NCBI RefSeq assembly: GCF_029210375.1
Contig: NZ_JARGER010000012.1
Span: 1-64,000, forward strand
DNA: 64,000 nucleotides
Reading direction: 5' to 3'
Source of the DNA: Nocardioides sp. YIM 152315
GTDB lineage: Bacteria; Actinomycetota; Actinomycetes; Propionibacteriales; Nocardioidaceae
The notes beneath the pieces were generated by a model. That model was not told where the DNA came from and did no database searches. It saw nothing but the letters and a program-made list of their open reading frames with translations. This document shows positions 36,815-46,103 of this stretch, in pieces; position 1 is the stretch's first letter, and every line of letters begins with the position of its first letter. The position numbers and the translations under genes are program-made.

Positions 36815-38173
36815 CTAGTGTGCGATGAAGACGTTCTTCTCCTCGGTGAACGCCATCGGGGCGTCCGGGCCGAGCTCCCGGCCGAGCCCGGACTGCTTGT
36901 AGCCGCCGAACGGCGTCCAGTAGCGCACCGACGCGTGCGAGTTGACGCTGAGGTTGCCGGCCTCGACGGCCCGCGCGACCCTCAGTCCGCGGGCCAGGTC
37001 GGTGGTGAAGATCGAGCCGGACAGGCCGTACTCGGTGTCGTTGGCCTTCGCGACCGCATCGGCCTCGTCGTCGAACGGCATCACCGCCACGACCGGGCCG
37101 AAGACCTCCTCGCGCCAGATCCTGGTGCCGGGGTCGTCGACGGTCACGACCGACGGGGCGACCCAGTAGCCCGCGCCGCCGGGTGCCGAGCCCGAGAACG
37201 CGACCGAGACCTCGTCGAGGTACGCCGTCACCGTCGTCCTCTGCTGCGCCGAGATCAGCGGACCCATCTCCGACGACTCGTCGCTCGGGTCCAGCACCCG
37301 GAGCGCGGAGACCGCCGGCTCCAGGTGCGACAGGAACTTGTCGTACGCCGAGCGCTCGACGAGGATCCGCGACCGCGCACAGCAGTCCTGGCCGGCGTTG
37401 TCGAAGACTGCGTACGGCGCGCTGGCCGCTGCCGCCGCGACGTCGGCGTCGGCGAAGACGATGTTGGAGCTCTTGCCGCCGAGCTCGAGCGTCACCCGCT
37501 TCACCTGCTCGGCGCAGCCCGCCATGATGCGCTTCCCGACCTCGGTCGACCCGGTGAAGCAGACCTTGCGCACCAGCGGGTGCGTCACGAACCGCTCCCC
37601 GACCACCGAGCCCTTGCCCGGGATGACCGTCAGCACGTGCTCGGGCAGCCCCGCCTCCAGCGCGAGCTCGCCGATGCGGATCGCGGTGAGCGGCGTCAGC
37701 TCGGCGGGCTTGAGCACGACGGTGTTGCCGGCGGCGAGCGCGGGTGCGAGTCCCCAGCCGGCGATGGGCATCGGGAAGTTCCAGGGCACGATGATCCCGA
37801 CCACGCCGAGCGGCTCGTGGAAGGTGACGTCCACGCCGCCGGGCACGGGGATCTGCCGGCCGAAGAGCCGCTCGGGCGCGCCGGCGTAGTAGTTGAGGCA
37901 GTCGCGGACGTTGCCGGCCTCCCAGCGGGCGTTGCCCCAGGTGTGCCCCGCGTTGCGCACCTCGATCTCGGCGAGCTCGTCGACGTGCGCGTCGACCACG
38001 GCGGCGAAGCGCCGCAGCAGGCCGGCGCGCTCGCCGGGCGCCATCGCCCGCCAGGCCGGGAACGCCGCGTGGGCGGCCTCGATCGACGCGTCCGCCTCGT
38101 CGGCGGTGGCGAGACGGACCTCGGTGACCGGGGTCGCGGTCGCCGGGTTGATGACGGTGTGGGTGTCGCTCAC
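36815..38173 (-). CDS. Aldehyde dehydrogenase (PuuC-like)
   Basis: 452-residue NAD(P)-dependent enzyme with the general base E230 (LELGGKSSN) and nucleophile C264 (GQDCCARS). The cofactor-site IVPWNFPMP is also present. Beside a PuuA-like ligase and a PuuD-like hydrolase it should oxidise the aldehyde produced by amine oxidation, such as a gamma-glutamylamino-aldehyde. GTG 38173 directly follows the ligase stop with no gap. It is slightly shorter than the usual ~480 residues. Confidence 0.9.
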   Translation of the reverse strand: MSDTHTVINPATATPVTEVRLATADEADASIEAAHAAFPAWRAMAPGERAGLLRRFAAVVDAHVDELAEIEVRNAGHTWGNARWEAGNVRDCLNYYAGAPERLFGRQIPVPGGVDVTFHEPLGVVGIIVPWNFPMPIAGWGLAPALAAGNTVVLKPAELTPLTAIRIGELALEAGLPEHVLTVIPGKGSVVGERFVTHPLVRKVCFTGSTEVGKRIMAGCAEQVKRVTLELGGKSSNIVFADADVAAAAASAPYAVFDNAGQDCCARSRILVERSAYDKFLSHLEPAVSALRVLDPSDESSEMGPLISAQQRTTVTAYLDEVSVAFSGSAPGGAGYWVAPSVVTVDDPGTRIWREEVFGPVVAVMPFDDEADAVAKANDTEYGLSGSIFTTDLARGLRVARAVEAGNLSVNSHASVRYWTPFGGYKQSGLGRELGPDAPMAFTEEKNVFIAH

Positions 38174-39544
38174 TTACAGCCTCTCGAATCCGCGGAAGAG
38201 CTCCCAGTCGGTGACGGCCGCGTTGTACGCCGCCAGCTCGACGTCGGCCATGTTGACGTAGTGGTCGACGACGTCGTCGCCCAGGGCTGCCCGCGCGACG
38301 GCCGACGACACGAACGCCGCGCGCGCGTCACCGAGCGTCGCCGGCACCTTCGCCCGGCCGGACGTGTAGGCGTTGCCCTCGAGGGCGGGCTCGAGACGGA
38401 GCTCGTGGTCGATGCCGTGCAGTCCTCCGGCGAGCATCGCGGCCAGTGCCAGGTAGGGGTTCACGTCGGCGCCGGGGATGCGGTTCTCCATCCGGGCGCC
38501 CGCGCCGCGGCCGACCAGGCGGACGGCGCAGGTGCGGTTGTCGAGCCCCCACGCGATCGTCGTCGGCGCGAACGACCCGTCCGCGAACCGCTTGTAGGAG
38601 TTGATGTTCGGTGCGTAGAGCAGGGTGAAGTCGGCGGCGGTCGCCAGCACGCCCGCGACGAAGTGGTCGTAGAGCGCGGTCCGCTCGCCCCGGTCGGCGT
38701 CCCAGAAGACGAGCTCTCCCTCCTGGCCGCGCAGCGAGAGGTGGATGTGGCACGAGCTCCCCTCGCGCTCGTTGTACTTCGCCATGAACGTGATCGCCTT
38801 GCCCTGCTGGGCCGCGACCTCCTTGGCGACGGTCTTGTAGACCACGTGGTTGTCGGCCGTCGCGAGCGCCTCGGCGTACAGGAAGCCGATCTCGTGCTGC
38901 CCGAGGTTGCACTCTCCCTTGGCACCCTCGACGTCGAGGCCGGCGTCGTACATGGTGTTGCGGACCGCGCGCAGCAGTGGCTCGACGCGGCTGGTGCCGA
39001 GGATCGAGTAGTCGACGTTGTACTGGTTGGCCGGCGTCAGGTCGTGGTAGCGCGCCGCGTGGGCGGCCTCGTACGTCGTGTCGAACGCGATGAACTCGAG
39101 CTCCGTGCCGGCCAGCGCCTGCCAGCCGCGCTCCGCGACGCGGTCGAGCTGGCGCCTCAGGATCGACCGTGGCGACTGCGCGACCGGAGCGTGGTCCGCC
39201 GGCCAGACCAGGTCGCACTGGACCATCGCGGTCGCGGGGAGGTGCGTCAGCACGCGGATCGTCCGGTCGTCGAGGACCAGCTCCATGTCGCCGTACCCCT
39301 TCTCCCACGAGGAGATGGCGTAGCCGTCGACGGTGTTCATGTCGACGTCCACGGCGAGCAGGTAGTTGCAGCCCTCCGTGCCGTGCTCGACGACGACGTC
39401 GGCGAAGTAGCGGCCGTGCAGACGCTTGCCCTGGAGCCGCCCCTGCATGTCGGTGAAGGCCACGACGACGGTGTCGATCTCGCCCGCCTCGATGAGCGAG
39501 AGCAGCTGCTCCATCGAGAGGTGCCGGTCGTTGCGCGGTTCCAT
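38174..39544 (-). CDS. Glutamine-synthetase-like gamma-glutamyl-amine ligase (PuuA/GlnA3-like)
   Basis: 456-residue member of the glutamine synthetase fold. Motifs include GTELEFIAFD, GECNLGQHEIGF, SSCHIHLSL and RMENRIPGADVNPYLALAAMLAGG. Sequence and genome context place it with enzymes that glutamylate amines (putrescine, polyamines or ethanolamine) and not with ammonia-assimilating GlnA. It would take the imported amine and ATP-activate glutamate. The ATG at 39544 is preceded by AGGAG. It is the first structural gene after the GntR regulator. Confidence 0.87.
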   Translation of the reverse strand: MEPRNDRHLSMEQLLSLIEAGEIDTVVVAFTDMQGRLQGKRLHGRYFADVVVEHGTEGCNYLLAVDVDMNTVDGYAISSWEKGYGDMELVLDDRTIRVLTHLPATAMVQCDLVWPADHAPVAQSPRSILRRQLDRVAERGWQALAGTELEFIAFDTTYEAAHAARYHDLTPANQYNVDYSILGTSRVEPLLRAVRNTMYDAGLDVEGAKGECNLGQHEIGFLYAEALATADNHVVYKTVAKEVAAQQGKAITFMAKYNEREGSSCHIHLSLRGQEGELVFWDADRGERTALYDHFVAGVLATAADFTLLYAPNINSYKRFADGSFAPTTIAWGLDNRTCAVRLVGRGAGARMENRIPGADVNPYLALAAMLAGGLHGIDHELRLEPALEGNAYTSGRAKVPATLGDARAAFVSSAVARAALGDDVVDHYVNMADVELAAYNAAVTDWELFRGFERL

Positions 39545-39555
39545 CACGGGGACTC

Positions 39556-40290
39556 CTATCCCACCAGGCCGCGCAGCAGCGCGGACGTGTCGTCGCAGTG
39601 CTCTTCCATCACCTGGCGCGCCCGCTCCGGCTTGCCGGCGACGATCGCCTTGGCCAGGGCGGCGTGCTGGAGGTCGGAGTGGGCGATGTTGGTGCCGAGG
39701 ACCGGGATCGCCAGCAGCATCTCGTGCAGCGTCGACTGCACCGAGGTGACCGCCTCGATCACCCGGGCCGAGTCCGCGAGCGACGCGACCGTCAGGTGGA
39801 AGCGGGAGTCGGCCTGCCGGTGCGCGGCCGGCTTGCGGGCCGCGGCCACCTCGGCGTGCGCCTGCTCGAGCTGCTCGCGGCGTACGCCGACGGGACGGTT
39901 GCGCGCCGCGAGGTACGCCGCGCCCGGCTCGACGATGCGCCGGTACTCGAGGGCGTCGAGCCAGTCGTGGCGTCGCTCCGCGGAGATCCGAGCCGCCGCC
40001 CGGGCGGAGGGGGTGCGGGGCTTCAACGTGACGACGGTGCCGCCGCCGCGGCCTCGCCTGGTCTCGACGAGTCCGGCCTGGCGCAGCGCGACGATCGCCT
40101 CGCGCAGCGTCGCACGCGAGACGTGCAGGATCGCGGCGAGGTCGCGCTCCGCGGGGAGCGTCGTGCCGAGCGGGTAGACGCCGAGCCGGATCGCCGTGCC
40201 GAGCTGCTCGACGCACGCCTCGAACGCGTGGTGCCCGCGCACCGGCCGCAGCACCGCGCCCGGCAGGTGCGGTTCGGGGGAGGCGGTCAC
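39556..40290 (-). CDS. GntR/FCD family regulator of the amine locus
   Basis: 244 residues: an N-terminal GntR winged helix (about 35-75, TLPAERDLAAILHVSRATLREAIVALRQAGL) and a C-terminal FCD ligand domain (ADSRFHLTVASLADS and later histidines). GTG 40290 is chosen because AAGGA lies about seven bases before it; the in-frame GTG at 40296 is too close. It is divergent from the permease gene and should control both directions through the inverted repeat at 40330-40354. Confidence 0.9.
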   Translation of the reverse strand: MTASPEPHLPGAVLRPVRGHHAFEACVEQLGTAIRLGVYPLGTTLPAERDLAAILHVSRATLREAIVALRQAGLVETRRGRGGGTVVTLKPRTPSARAAARISAERRHDWLDALEYRRIVEPGAAYLAARNRPVGVRREQLEQAHAEVAAARKPAAHRQADSRFHLTVASLADSARVIEAVTSVQSTLHEMLLAIPVLGTNIAHSDLQHAALAKAIVAGKPERARQVMEEHCDDTSALLRGLVG

Positions 40291-40329
40291 GCACACATCC
40301 TTCGGTTCACGACCGGTCGCGTCAATGAC

Positions 40330-40354
40330 ACCAATGGTCTGAGTTCATACCATT
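40330..40354. promoter_or_regulatory. Candidate GntR/FCD operator
   Basis: AATGGT (40333-40338) and ACCATT (40349-40354) form a perfect inverted repeat with a 10-base spacer. An overlapping ACCA-A-TGGT (40330-40338) resembles the TGGTnnnACCA core used by FadR-like proteins. It sits midway in the regulator-permease gap, 15 bases before the permease -35. Confidence 0.55.
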
Positions 40355-40369
40355 TTTGCGGCCACGTCT

Positions 40370-40398
40370 TTACACCCCGTTCCGGCCGGGTCTAGCGT
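40370..40398 (+). promoter_or_regulatory. Promoter of the permease operon
   Basis: TTACAC (40370-40375) and TAGCGT (40393-40398) are 17 bases apart. Unlike the leaderless genes, a ~30-base leader with a GGAGGGG Shine-Dalgarno precedes the ATG at 40437. Confidence 0.55.
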
Positions 40399-40436
40399 CC
40401 GGTTCACATTCGCGCGAACTCCCGGAGGGGTGCCTG

Positions 40437-42041
40437 ATGCCCGAAGCACACGAGCCCGTCCCGACTCATCCCGTTCCCGAGCTCAGCGACGACGAGAAGC
40501 ACCTGGCGCGCCTCGGGTACAAGCAGGACCTGAACCGGTCCTGGTCGGGGTTCTCGAACTTCGCGATCTCGTTCTCGATCATCTCGATCCTGGCCGGCTG
40601 CTTCACGAACTTCGGAGCAGGCTTCAACAACGGCGGGCCGATCTCGATCTCCTGGTCGTGGCCGATCCTCGGCGCGTTCATCCTGATCATCGGCTTCACG
40701 ATGTCCGAGCTGGTGTCTGCCTACCCGACGTCGGGTGGCATCTACTGGTGGGCGTCCAAGCTCGGCGGGCCGGCGGCCGGCTTCTTCACCGGCTGGCTCA
40801 ACCTGATCGGCCTGGTCGCCGTGACCGCCGGCGTCTCCTACGGCTGCGCGACGTTCATCGACCTCACCGTCAGCACCTACTCGGAGTCCTTCGCCGCCGA
40901 CTACTCGCTCACGAGGGTGTTCCTGATCTTCGTCGTCGTGCTGGCCCTGGCCTCGGTGCTCAACATCTTCAGCAGCCACCTGATGGCGATCATGAACAAC
41001 GTCTCGGTGTGGTGGCACGTCGTCGGCGCCAGCCTGATCGTCCTGGTGCTGATCTTCGTGCCCGACCAGCACCAGAGCTTCAGCTACGTGTTCACCGAGC
41101 GCTTCAACAACTCCGGCTACGCCGACGGCAGCACCACCAACCTGGCGTTCTGGTTCGCGATCGTGCCCTTCGGCTTCCTGCTCACCCAGTACACGATCAC
41201 CGGCTTCGACGCCTGCGCCCACCTCTCGGAGGAGACCGCCGAGGCGTCCAAGGCGGCGGCGAAGGGCATCTGGCGCTCGATCTTCTACTCCGTCCTCGGC
41301 GGCTACATCCTGCTGCTCTGCGTCGTCTTCGCCATCCCGAACAACGAGGCCGGCCAGCCCGACAACGCCCTCGCGGGTGGAGGCGTGCAGCCCATCTTCC
41401 TGGCCGCGCTCGGGCAGAACTGGGCGACGTTCGTGCTGTTCATCTCCGCCTCCGCCCAGTTCTTCTGCGCGACCTCGTGCATGACCTCGGCCTCGCGGAT
41501 GACGTTCGCGTTCAGCCGCGACGGGGCGATCCCCGGTTCGCCGACCCTGCAGCGCCTGACCCGCACCCGGGTCCCCGCCAACGCCGTCGTCTTCGTCGGT
41601 GTCGCCGCCGCGGTGCTGACCCTCCCGGCGCTGATCGAGGTCGACGTCAACGGCACCCCGGTGCCGCTCGCGTTCTACGCCGTCACCTCGATCGCGGTGA
41701 TCGGGCTCTACCTCGCGTTCGCGATCCCGATCTTCCTGCGCTGGCGGCACGGCGACCGGTTCGAGCTCGGCTCGTGGAACAACGGGTCGAAGTACAAGTG
41801 GATGAACCCCATCGCCGTGGCGGAGATCGTCATCGTCTGCGTCTTCCTGATGATGCCGACGACGCCGGCCGCCAACCCGTTCCGGGACGAGTTCGAGTGG
41901 AAGTTCGTCAACTACGCTCCGATCGTGACGGTGGGCGCCCTGGTGGTGCTGACGATCTGGTGGTTCGCCTCGGCGCGACACTGGTTCAAGGGTCCCAAGC
42001 ACACCATCGACCAGGCGGTCGTCGAGGCGTTCGACGACTGA
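40437..42041 (+). CDS. APC family amino acid/amine permease
   Basis: 534-residue transporter with about twelve hydrophobic helices. The first-helix region FSNFAISFSIISILAGCFTNFG and later GFDACAHLSEETAEAS match the GABA/choline/polyamine permease branch of the APC superfamily. It would import the amine that the locus degrades (PuuP-like role). ATG 40437 has GGAGGGG eight bases ahead. The kinase-like gene starts two bases after its stop. Confidence 0.9.
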   Translation: MPEAHEPVPTHPVPELSDDEKHLARLGYKQDLNRSWSGFSNFAISFSIISILAGCFTNFGAGFNNGGPISISWSWPILGAFILIIGFTMSELVSAYPTSGGIYWWASKLGGPAAGFFTGWLNLIGLVAVTAGVSYGCATFIDLTVSTYSESFAADYSLTRVFLIFVVVLALASVLNIFSSHLMAIMNNVSVWWHVVGASLIVLVLIFVPDQHQSFSYVFTERFNNSGYADGSTTNLAFWFAIVPFGFLLTQYTITGFDACAHLSEETAEASKAAAKGIWRSIFYSVLGGYILLLCVVFAIPNNEAGQPDNALAGGGVQPIFLAALGQNWATFVLFISASAQFFCATSCMTSASRMTFAFSRDGAIPGSPTLQRLTRTRVPANAVVFVGVAAAVLTLPALIEVDVNGTPVPLAFYAVTSIAVIGLYLAFAIPIFLRWRHGDRFELGSWNNGSKYKWMNPIAVAEIVIVCVFLMMPTTPAANPFRDEFEWKFVNYAPIVTVGALVVLTIWWFASARHWFKGPKHTIDQAVVEAFDD

Positions 42042-42043
42042 CG

Positions 42044-42958
42044 GTGACGGCCCCGGCTCTCGACCGCCTCGCCTGCCTGGCGGGGCGGTCGTGGCGTGTG
42101 TCCGACCTCCCGGGCGGCCTCACCAACCGCAACCTGCACGTCGTCACCGACGACGACCACCCCGACGGCCCACTCGACCTGGTCGTGCGCTGGGCGCTCG
42201 GCGACGCGACCCTGCTCGGGATCGACCGCGACGCGGAGGCCGCCAACACGGCGTCGGCCGCCGACGCCGGTGCCGGGCCGCGCGTGCTGGAGTACCGCCC
42301 CGACCTCGCGCTGCTGGTCATCGAGTTCCTCCCCGGCCGGTCGCTCGAGGACCCGGACCTCACCGACCCGGACGTGCTGCGTCGCGCGGCCGAGGCGACC
42401 CGGCGACTTCACGCCGGGCCGCGGTTCGCAGGTGGGTTCGACATGTTCGCGCGGCAGGCGACCTACCTGCGCACCGTGCGCGAGCACGGCTACTGGCTGC
42501 CGCCCGGCTACGACGACCACGCGCCTGCATGGGCCGACGTGCGCCGCGCCCTGGGCAGCACCCACCGGCCGACGGTGCCGTGCAACAACGACCTGCTCGC
42601 CGCCAACTTCATCGACGACGGCAGCCGGGTCTGGCTGATCGACTACGAGTACTCCGGCAACAACGACCCCTGCTTCGAGCTCGGCAACACCGCCACCGAG
42701 TGCAACTTCTCACCCGAGCAGGTCGAGGCGTACGCCGCGGCGTACTTCGGCTCGCCCCGCCGCGCCGACCTGGCCCGGGTGCGTCTGCAGATGCTGTGCA
42801 GCGAGTACGGCTGGGCGCTGTGGGGGTTCATCCAGGCGGCGGCCAGCCCGATCGAGTTCGACTTCCGCGGCTGGGGGGCCGAGCGCTACGAGAAGGCCGC
42901 CGCGACCTTCCGCGGCCCCGACCTCACCCGGCTGCTCGAGGAGGTCAGCGGTGGTTGA
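42044..42958 (+). CDS. Choline/ethanolamine kinase-like phosphotransferase
   Basis: 304-residue APH-fold kinase. The catalytic loop is PCNNDLLAANFI (Asp base plus Asn) and the metal site is WLIDYEYSGNNDPCFELGN, a pattern shared with choline/ethanolamine kinases and LicA. The N-terminal GGLTNRN resembles the GGxxN loop of that group. The substrate is likely an amino alcohol, consistent with the permease and demethylase beside it. Its stop codon lies inside the repeat element that begins at 42950. Confidence 0.8.
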   Translation: MTAPALDRLACLAGRSWRVSDLPGGLTNRNLHVVTDDDHPDGPLDLVVRWALGDATLLGIDRDAEAANTASAADAGAGPRVLEYRPDLALLVIEFLPGRSLEDPDLTDPDVLRRAAEATRRLHAGPRFAGGFDMFARQATYLRTVREHGYWLPPGYDDHAPAWADVRRALGSTHRPTVPCNNDLLAANFIDDGSRVWLIDYEYSGNNDPCFELGNTATECNFSPEQVEAYAAAYFGSPRRADLARVRLQMLCSEYGWALWGFIQAAASPIEFDFRGWGAERYEKAAATFRGPDLTRLLEEVSGG

Positions 42959-43056
42959 GGCGGCCGGTGGCTTCGAGACCGGCGCTAGCGCGCCTTCCTC
43001 AACCACCGGGGACACGGTGGTTGAGGAGGTTGCGCAGCAACCGTCTCGAAACCACC
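42950..43056. repeat. Two adjacent REP-like palindromic elements
   Basis: Element 1 has perfect 11-base arms GGTGGTTGAGG (42950-42960) and CCTCAACCACC (42997-43007), with GCGCTAGCGC inside. Element 2 (43016-43056) has arms GGTGGTT/AACCACC and an inner hairpin GGTTGC-GCA-GCAACC. Both look like the dispersed intergenic palindromes of Nocardioides-type genomes. They supply the stop codon of the kinase gene and encode the first ~35 residues of the flavoprotein if its start is GTG 42951. Confidence 0.75.
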
Positions 43057-45440
43057 TTCCGTCCCGCGCACGGGTCGTCATCGTGGGCGGCGGCGTGATC
43101 GGCTGCTCGGTGGCCTACCACCTGACGAAGCTCGGGTGGACCGACGTGCTGCTGCTGGAGCAGGGGACGCTGTCGTGCGGCACCACGTGGCACGCCGCGG
43201 GGCTGGTCGGGCCGCTGCGGGCGTCGGAGAGCGGGACCCGTCTGGTGCAGTACTCCGCCGAGCTCTACGCCTCGCTGGAGGCCGAGACCGGGCTGGCCAC
43301 GGGCTACCGCGACGTCGGCGGCGTGATCGTCGCACGCACGGAGGACCGGATGGTCCAGCTGCGTCGTACCGCCGCCAACGCGGTCGCCTACGACATGCCC
43401 TGCGAGCTGGTCACACCGGACCGGGCGGAGGAGCTGTGGCCGCCGATGCAGGTGGCCGACCTGCTGGGTGCGCTCTGGCTGCCCGGGGACGGCAAGGTCA
43501 ACCCGGCAGACCTGACCCAGTCGCTGGCCCGCGGTGCGCGGCAGCGCGGCGCCCGGATCGTGGAGCGGGTGAGGGTGACCGGCTTCGACACGGACCACGG
43601 CCGCGTGACGGGCGTGCGGACCGACCGGGGCGACATCGAGTCCGAGGTGGTCGTCAACTGCGCGGGCCAGTGGGCCAAGGCGCTGGGCGACCTGGTGGGC
43701 GCCACCGTGCCGCTGCACTCGGCCGAGCACTTCTACGTCGTCACCGAGGCGGTGCCGGGCGCGCACCCGGACCTGCCGATCATGCGCGACCCCGATGGCT
43801 GGACCTACTTCAAGGAGGAGACCGGCGGCCTGGTCGTCGGCGGCTTCGAGCCCGAGGCCAAGCCGTGGCGTTCGCCCGACGACCTGCCCCATCCCTTCGA
43901 GTTCCAGCTGCTCGAGGAGGACTGGGACCACTTCTCGGTGCTCATGGACCAGGCGCTGCTCCGGGTGCCGGCGCTGGAGGAGACCGGGGTCCGCAAGTTC
44001 TACAACGGTCCCGAGTCGTTCACGCCCGACAACCAGTTCCTGCTCGGCGAGGCGCCGGGCCTGCGCGGCTTCTTCGTGGGTGCGGGCTTCAACTCCGTGG
44101 GCATCGCCTCGGCCGGCGGCGCGGGCCGCGCGCTCGCCGAGTGGATCGTGGCGGGGGAGCCGCAGGACGACCTGGTGGCGGTCGACGTACGCCGCTTCGC
44201 GCCGTTCCACGGCGACCATGACTGGCTGCGCTCACGGGTCTCGGAGGTGCTCGGGCTGCACTACGCCGTCCCCTGGCCCAACCGGGAGCTCGAGTCGGGC
44301 CGGCCGCAGCGCACGTCGCCGTTGCACGTCCGGCTGGCGGAGGCGGGCGCGCTCTTCGGCACCCGGATGGGCTGGGAGCGGCCCAACGTCTTCGCCCCGG
44401 CGCTCGAGTACACCTGGGGCAAGCCCGCGTGGCTGACGGCATCCGCGGTCGAGCAGCGGGCGACGCGGACGGACGTGGCGGTCTTCGACCAGACGTCGTT
44501 CTCCAAGTACGTCGTCGCCGGGCCGTCCGCGCTCGCCGGGCTGCAGTGGGTGTGCGCCGCCGACGTCGACGTGCCGGTCGGGCACTGCGTCTACACGCCC
44601 TTCCTCAACGAGCGCGGCACCTACGAGGCCGACCTGACCGTGACCCGGACCGGCGACGACTCCTTCCTGCTCGTCTCGAGCTCCGCGACCACGGTCCGCG
44701 ACCTCGACTGGCTCGCCCGCCACGGGGTCCCGGCGGAGGACGTCACCGAGCGGTACGCCGTGCTCGGCGTCATGGGGCCGCGCTCCCGGTCCCTGCTCAC
44801 CGGGCTGTCGGACGACGACTGGTCGGAGGACGGCTTCCCCTTCGCCACCAGCCGGGAGGTGACCGTCGCCGGCGTGCGCCTGCGCGCGACCCGGATGACC
44901 TACGTCGGCGAGCTCGGCTGGGAGCTCCTCGTGCCGGTCGGCGCCGCGCTCGCGGCCCACGACGCGATCTCGGCGGCCGGTGCGGTGCCGGCCGGCTACT
45001 ACGCGATCGAGTCGCTGCGCCTGGAGAAGGGCTACCGCGCCTTCGGCCGCGAGCTCACGCCCGACGTCGGCCCGGTCGAGGCCGGCCTGGTCTTCGCGAC
45101 GGCCCTGCGCGGCACCAAGGACTTCCTGGGGCGGGTGGCGCTCGGCGCCCACCGGGAGGCGCTCGCCGGGGGTGGCCCGCGACGGCGGCTCGTGTCACTG
45201 GTGGTGTCGTCGCCCGAGCCGATGCTGTGGGGTGGCGAGCTGCTGCTGCGCGACGGCGCACCGATCGGCCAGGTCACCAGCGCCGCGTGGGGCGAGACGG
45301 TCGGCTCGAGCGTGGGTCTCGGCTACGTGCGGCGCGACGGCCCGGTCACCAGCGACTGGCTGTCGGACGGGGCCTTCGAGGTCGACGTCGCCGGAGAGCG
45401 GTACGCCGTACGCGCATCGCTGAAGGCCCCGCTCGGATGA
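42951..45440 (+). CDS. Dimethylglycine/sarcosine dehydrogenase-like FAD and folate enzyme
   Basis: 829 residues (about 790 without the repeat-coded leader): an N-terminal FAD-binding DAO domain (VVIVGGGVIGCS), the TTWHAAGL motif whose His (H81) carries covalent FAD in DMGDH-type enzymes, and a C-terminal GcvT-like tetrahydrofolate domain (about residues 470-829). The family oxidatively demethylates N-methyl amines and passes formaldehyde to folate. GTG 42951 has a well-placed GAGGAGG; GTG 43017 is an alternative. It takes the place of the PuuB oxidase in this locus. Confidence 0.88.
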   Translation: MVEAAGGFETGASAPSSTTGDTVVEEVAQQPSRNHLPSRARVVIVGGGVIGCSVAYHLTKLGWTDVLLLEQGTLSCGTTWHAAGLVGPLRASESGTRLVQYSAELYASLEAETGLATGYRDVGGVIVARTEDRMVQLRRTAANAVAYDMPCELVTPDRAEELWPPMQVADLLGALWLPGDGKVNPADLTQSLARGARQRGARIVERVRVTGFDTDHGRVTGVRTDRGDIESEVVVNCAGQWAKALGDLVGATVPLHSAEHFYVVTEAVPGAHPDLPIMRDPDGWTYFKEETGGLVVGGFEPEAKPWRSPDDLPHPFEFQLLEEDWDHFSVLMDQALLRVPALEETGVRKFYNGPESFTPDNQFLLGEAPGLRGFFVGAGFNSVGIASAGGAGRALAEWIVAGEPQDDLVAVDVRRFAPFHGDHDWLRSRVSEVLGLHYAVPWPNRELESGRPQRTSPLHVRLAEAGALFGTRMGWERPNVFAPALEYTWGKPAWLTASAVEQRATRTDVAVFDQTSFSKYVVAGPSALAGLQWVCAADVDVPVGHCVYTPFLNERGTYEADLTVTRTGDDSFLLVSSSATTVRDLDWLARHGVPAEDVTERYAVLGVMGPRSRSLLTGLSDDDWSEDGFPFATSREVTVAGVRLRATRMTYVGELGWELLVPVGAALAAHDAISAAGAVPAGYYAIESLRLEKGYRAFGRELTPDVGPVEAGLVFATALRGTKDFLGRVALGAHREALAGGGPRRRLVSLVVSSPEPMLWGGELLLRDGAPIGQVTSAAWGETVGSSVGLGYVRRDGPVTSDWLSDGAFEVDVAGERYAVRASLKAPLG

Positions 45441-45497
45441 CCTGACAACCGATCCGCCGCCCGTCGCGTCGTACCCGCGAACGAGGAGGTGGCCGCG

Positions 45498-46067
45498 GTG
45501 CGGACCTGGATGATCGTCGTGCTGGCGCTGGCGGTGGCCGGGTGCGCGCCGGACGTGCGGGAGGAGGCTCGCGGGCGGTCCGCTCAGGAGGCGGCGGCGT
45601 CCGCCTCGGCTCCCTCGCCTCGCGACGCTCCGACCGCGACGACCGTCACGGCCGACCGGGAGCGCACCGCCCGCCTGTTCCTGCGCTTCGCGCGCGGCGA
45701 GGCGACGTCCCCGCCGATCGACACCCCCGTGAACCTCTACCTGGGCGGCCGGTTGACCGAGGTGCTGTCCAACCACGACGCCGGCCGCCGCGAGGAGTGG
45801 CGCACCTGCCCGGACGGCGGGCCGTACGCCGGCGCGCTCTGCCCGTTCTCGGCCGTCGACCTGCTGAGCGGGTACGACGGGCGGATCGTTGTCACCAGGC
45901 ACCCGCCGTCCCATCCCTGCGCCCATCCCGCCCACGGGCCGTCCGGGAGGTCGGTCACCCTCACGCCGAGCGGGCCGCGCACGTGTGTGGACTACTGGGC
46001 CGTGCAGCTCTGGGTGAACGACGTCGGCCAGGTCACCGACGTGAACGTCGTCCTGGCCGAGCCGTGA
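45498..46067 (+). CDS. Putative lipoprotein
   Basis: 189 residues with a signal peptide ending in a lipobox (LALAVAGC, Cys about residue 16), then an Ala/Ser/Thr-rich linker and a folded domain of unknown family with VNLYLGGRLTEVLSNHD and several cysteines. It resembles GerMN-like or Mce-associated secreted proteins only loosely. GTG 45498 is chosen because GAGGAGG lies eight bases upstream; GTG 45489 would overlap that Shine-Dalgarno. Confidence 0.7.
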   Translation: MRTWMIVVLALAVAGCAPDVREEARGRSAQEAAASASAPSPRDAPTATTVTADRERTARLFLRFARGEATSPPIDTPVNLYLGGRLTEVLSNHDAGRREEWRTCPDGGPYAGALCPFSAVDLLSGYDGRIVVTRHPPSHPCAHPAHGPSGRSVTLTPSGPRTCVDYWAVQLWVNDVGQVTDVNVVLAEP

Positions 46068-46103
46068 CCGTGGCCGGCGCTCACCCATGCCGGAGGACGG
46101 CAC

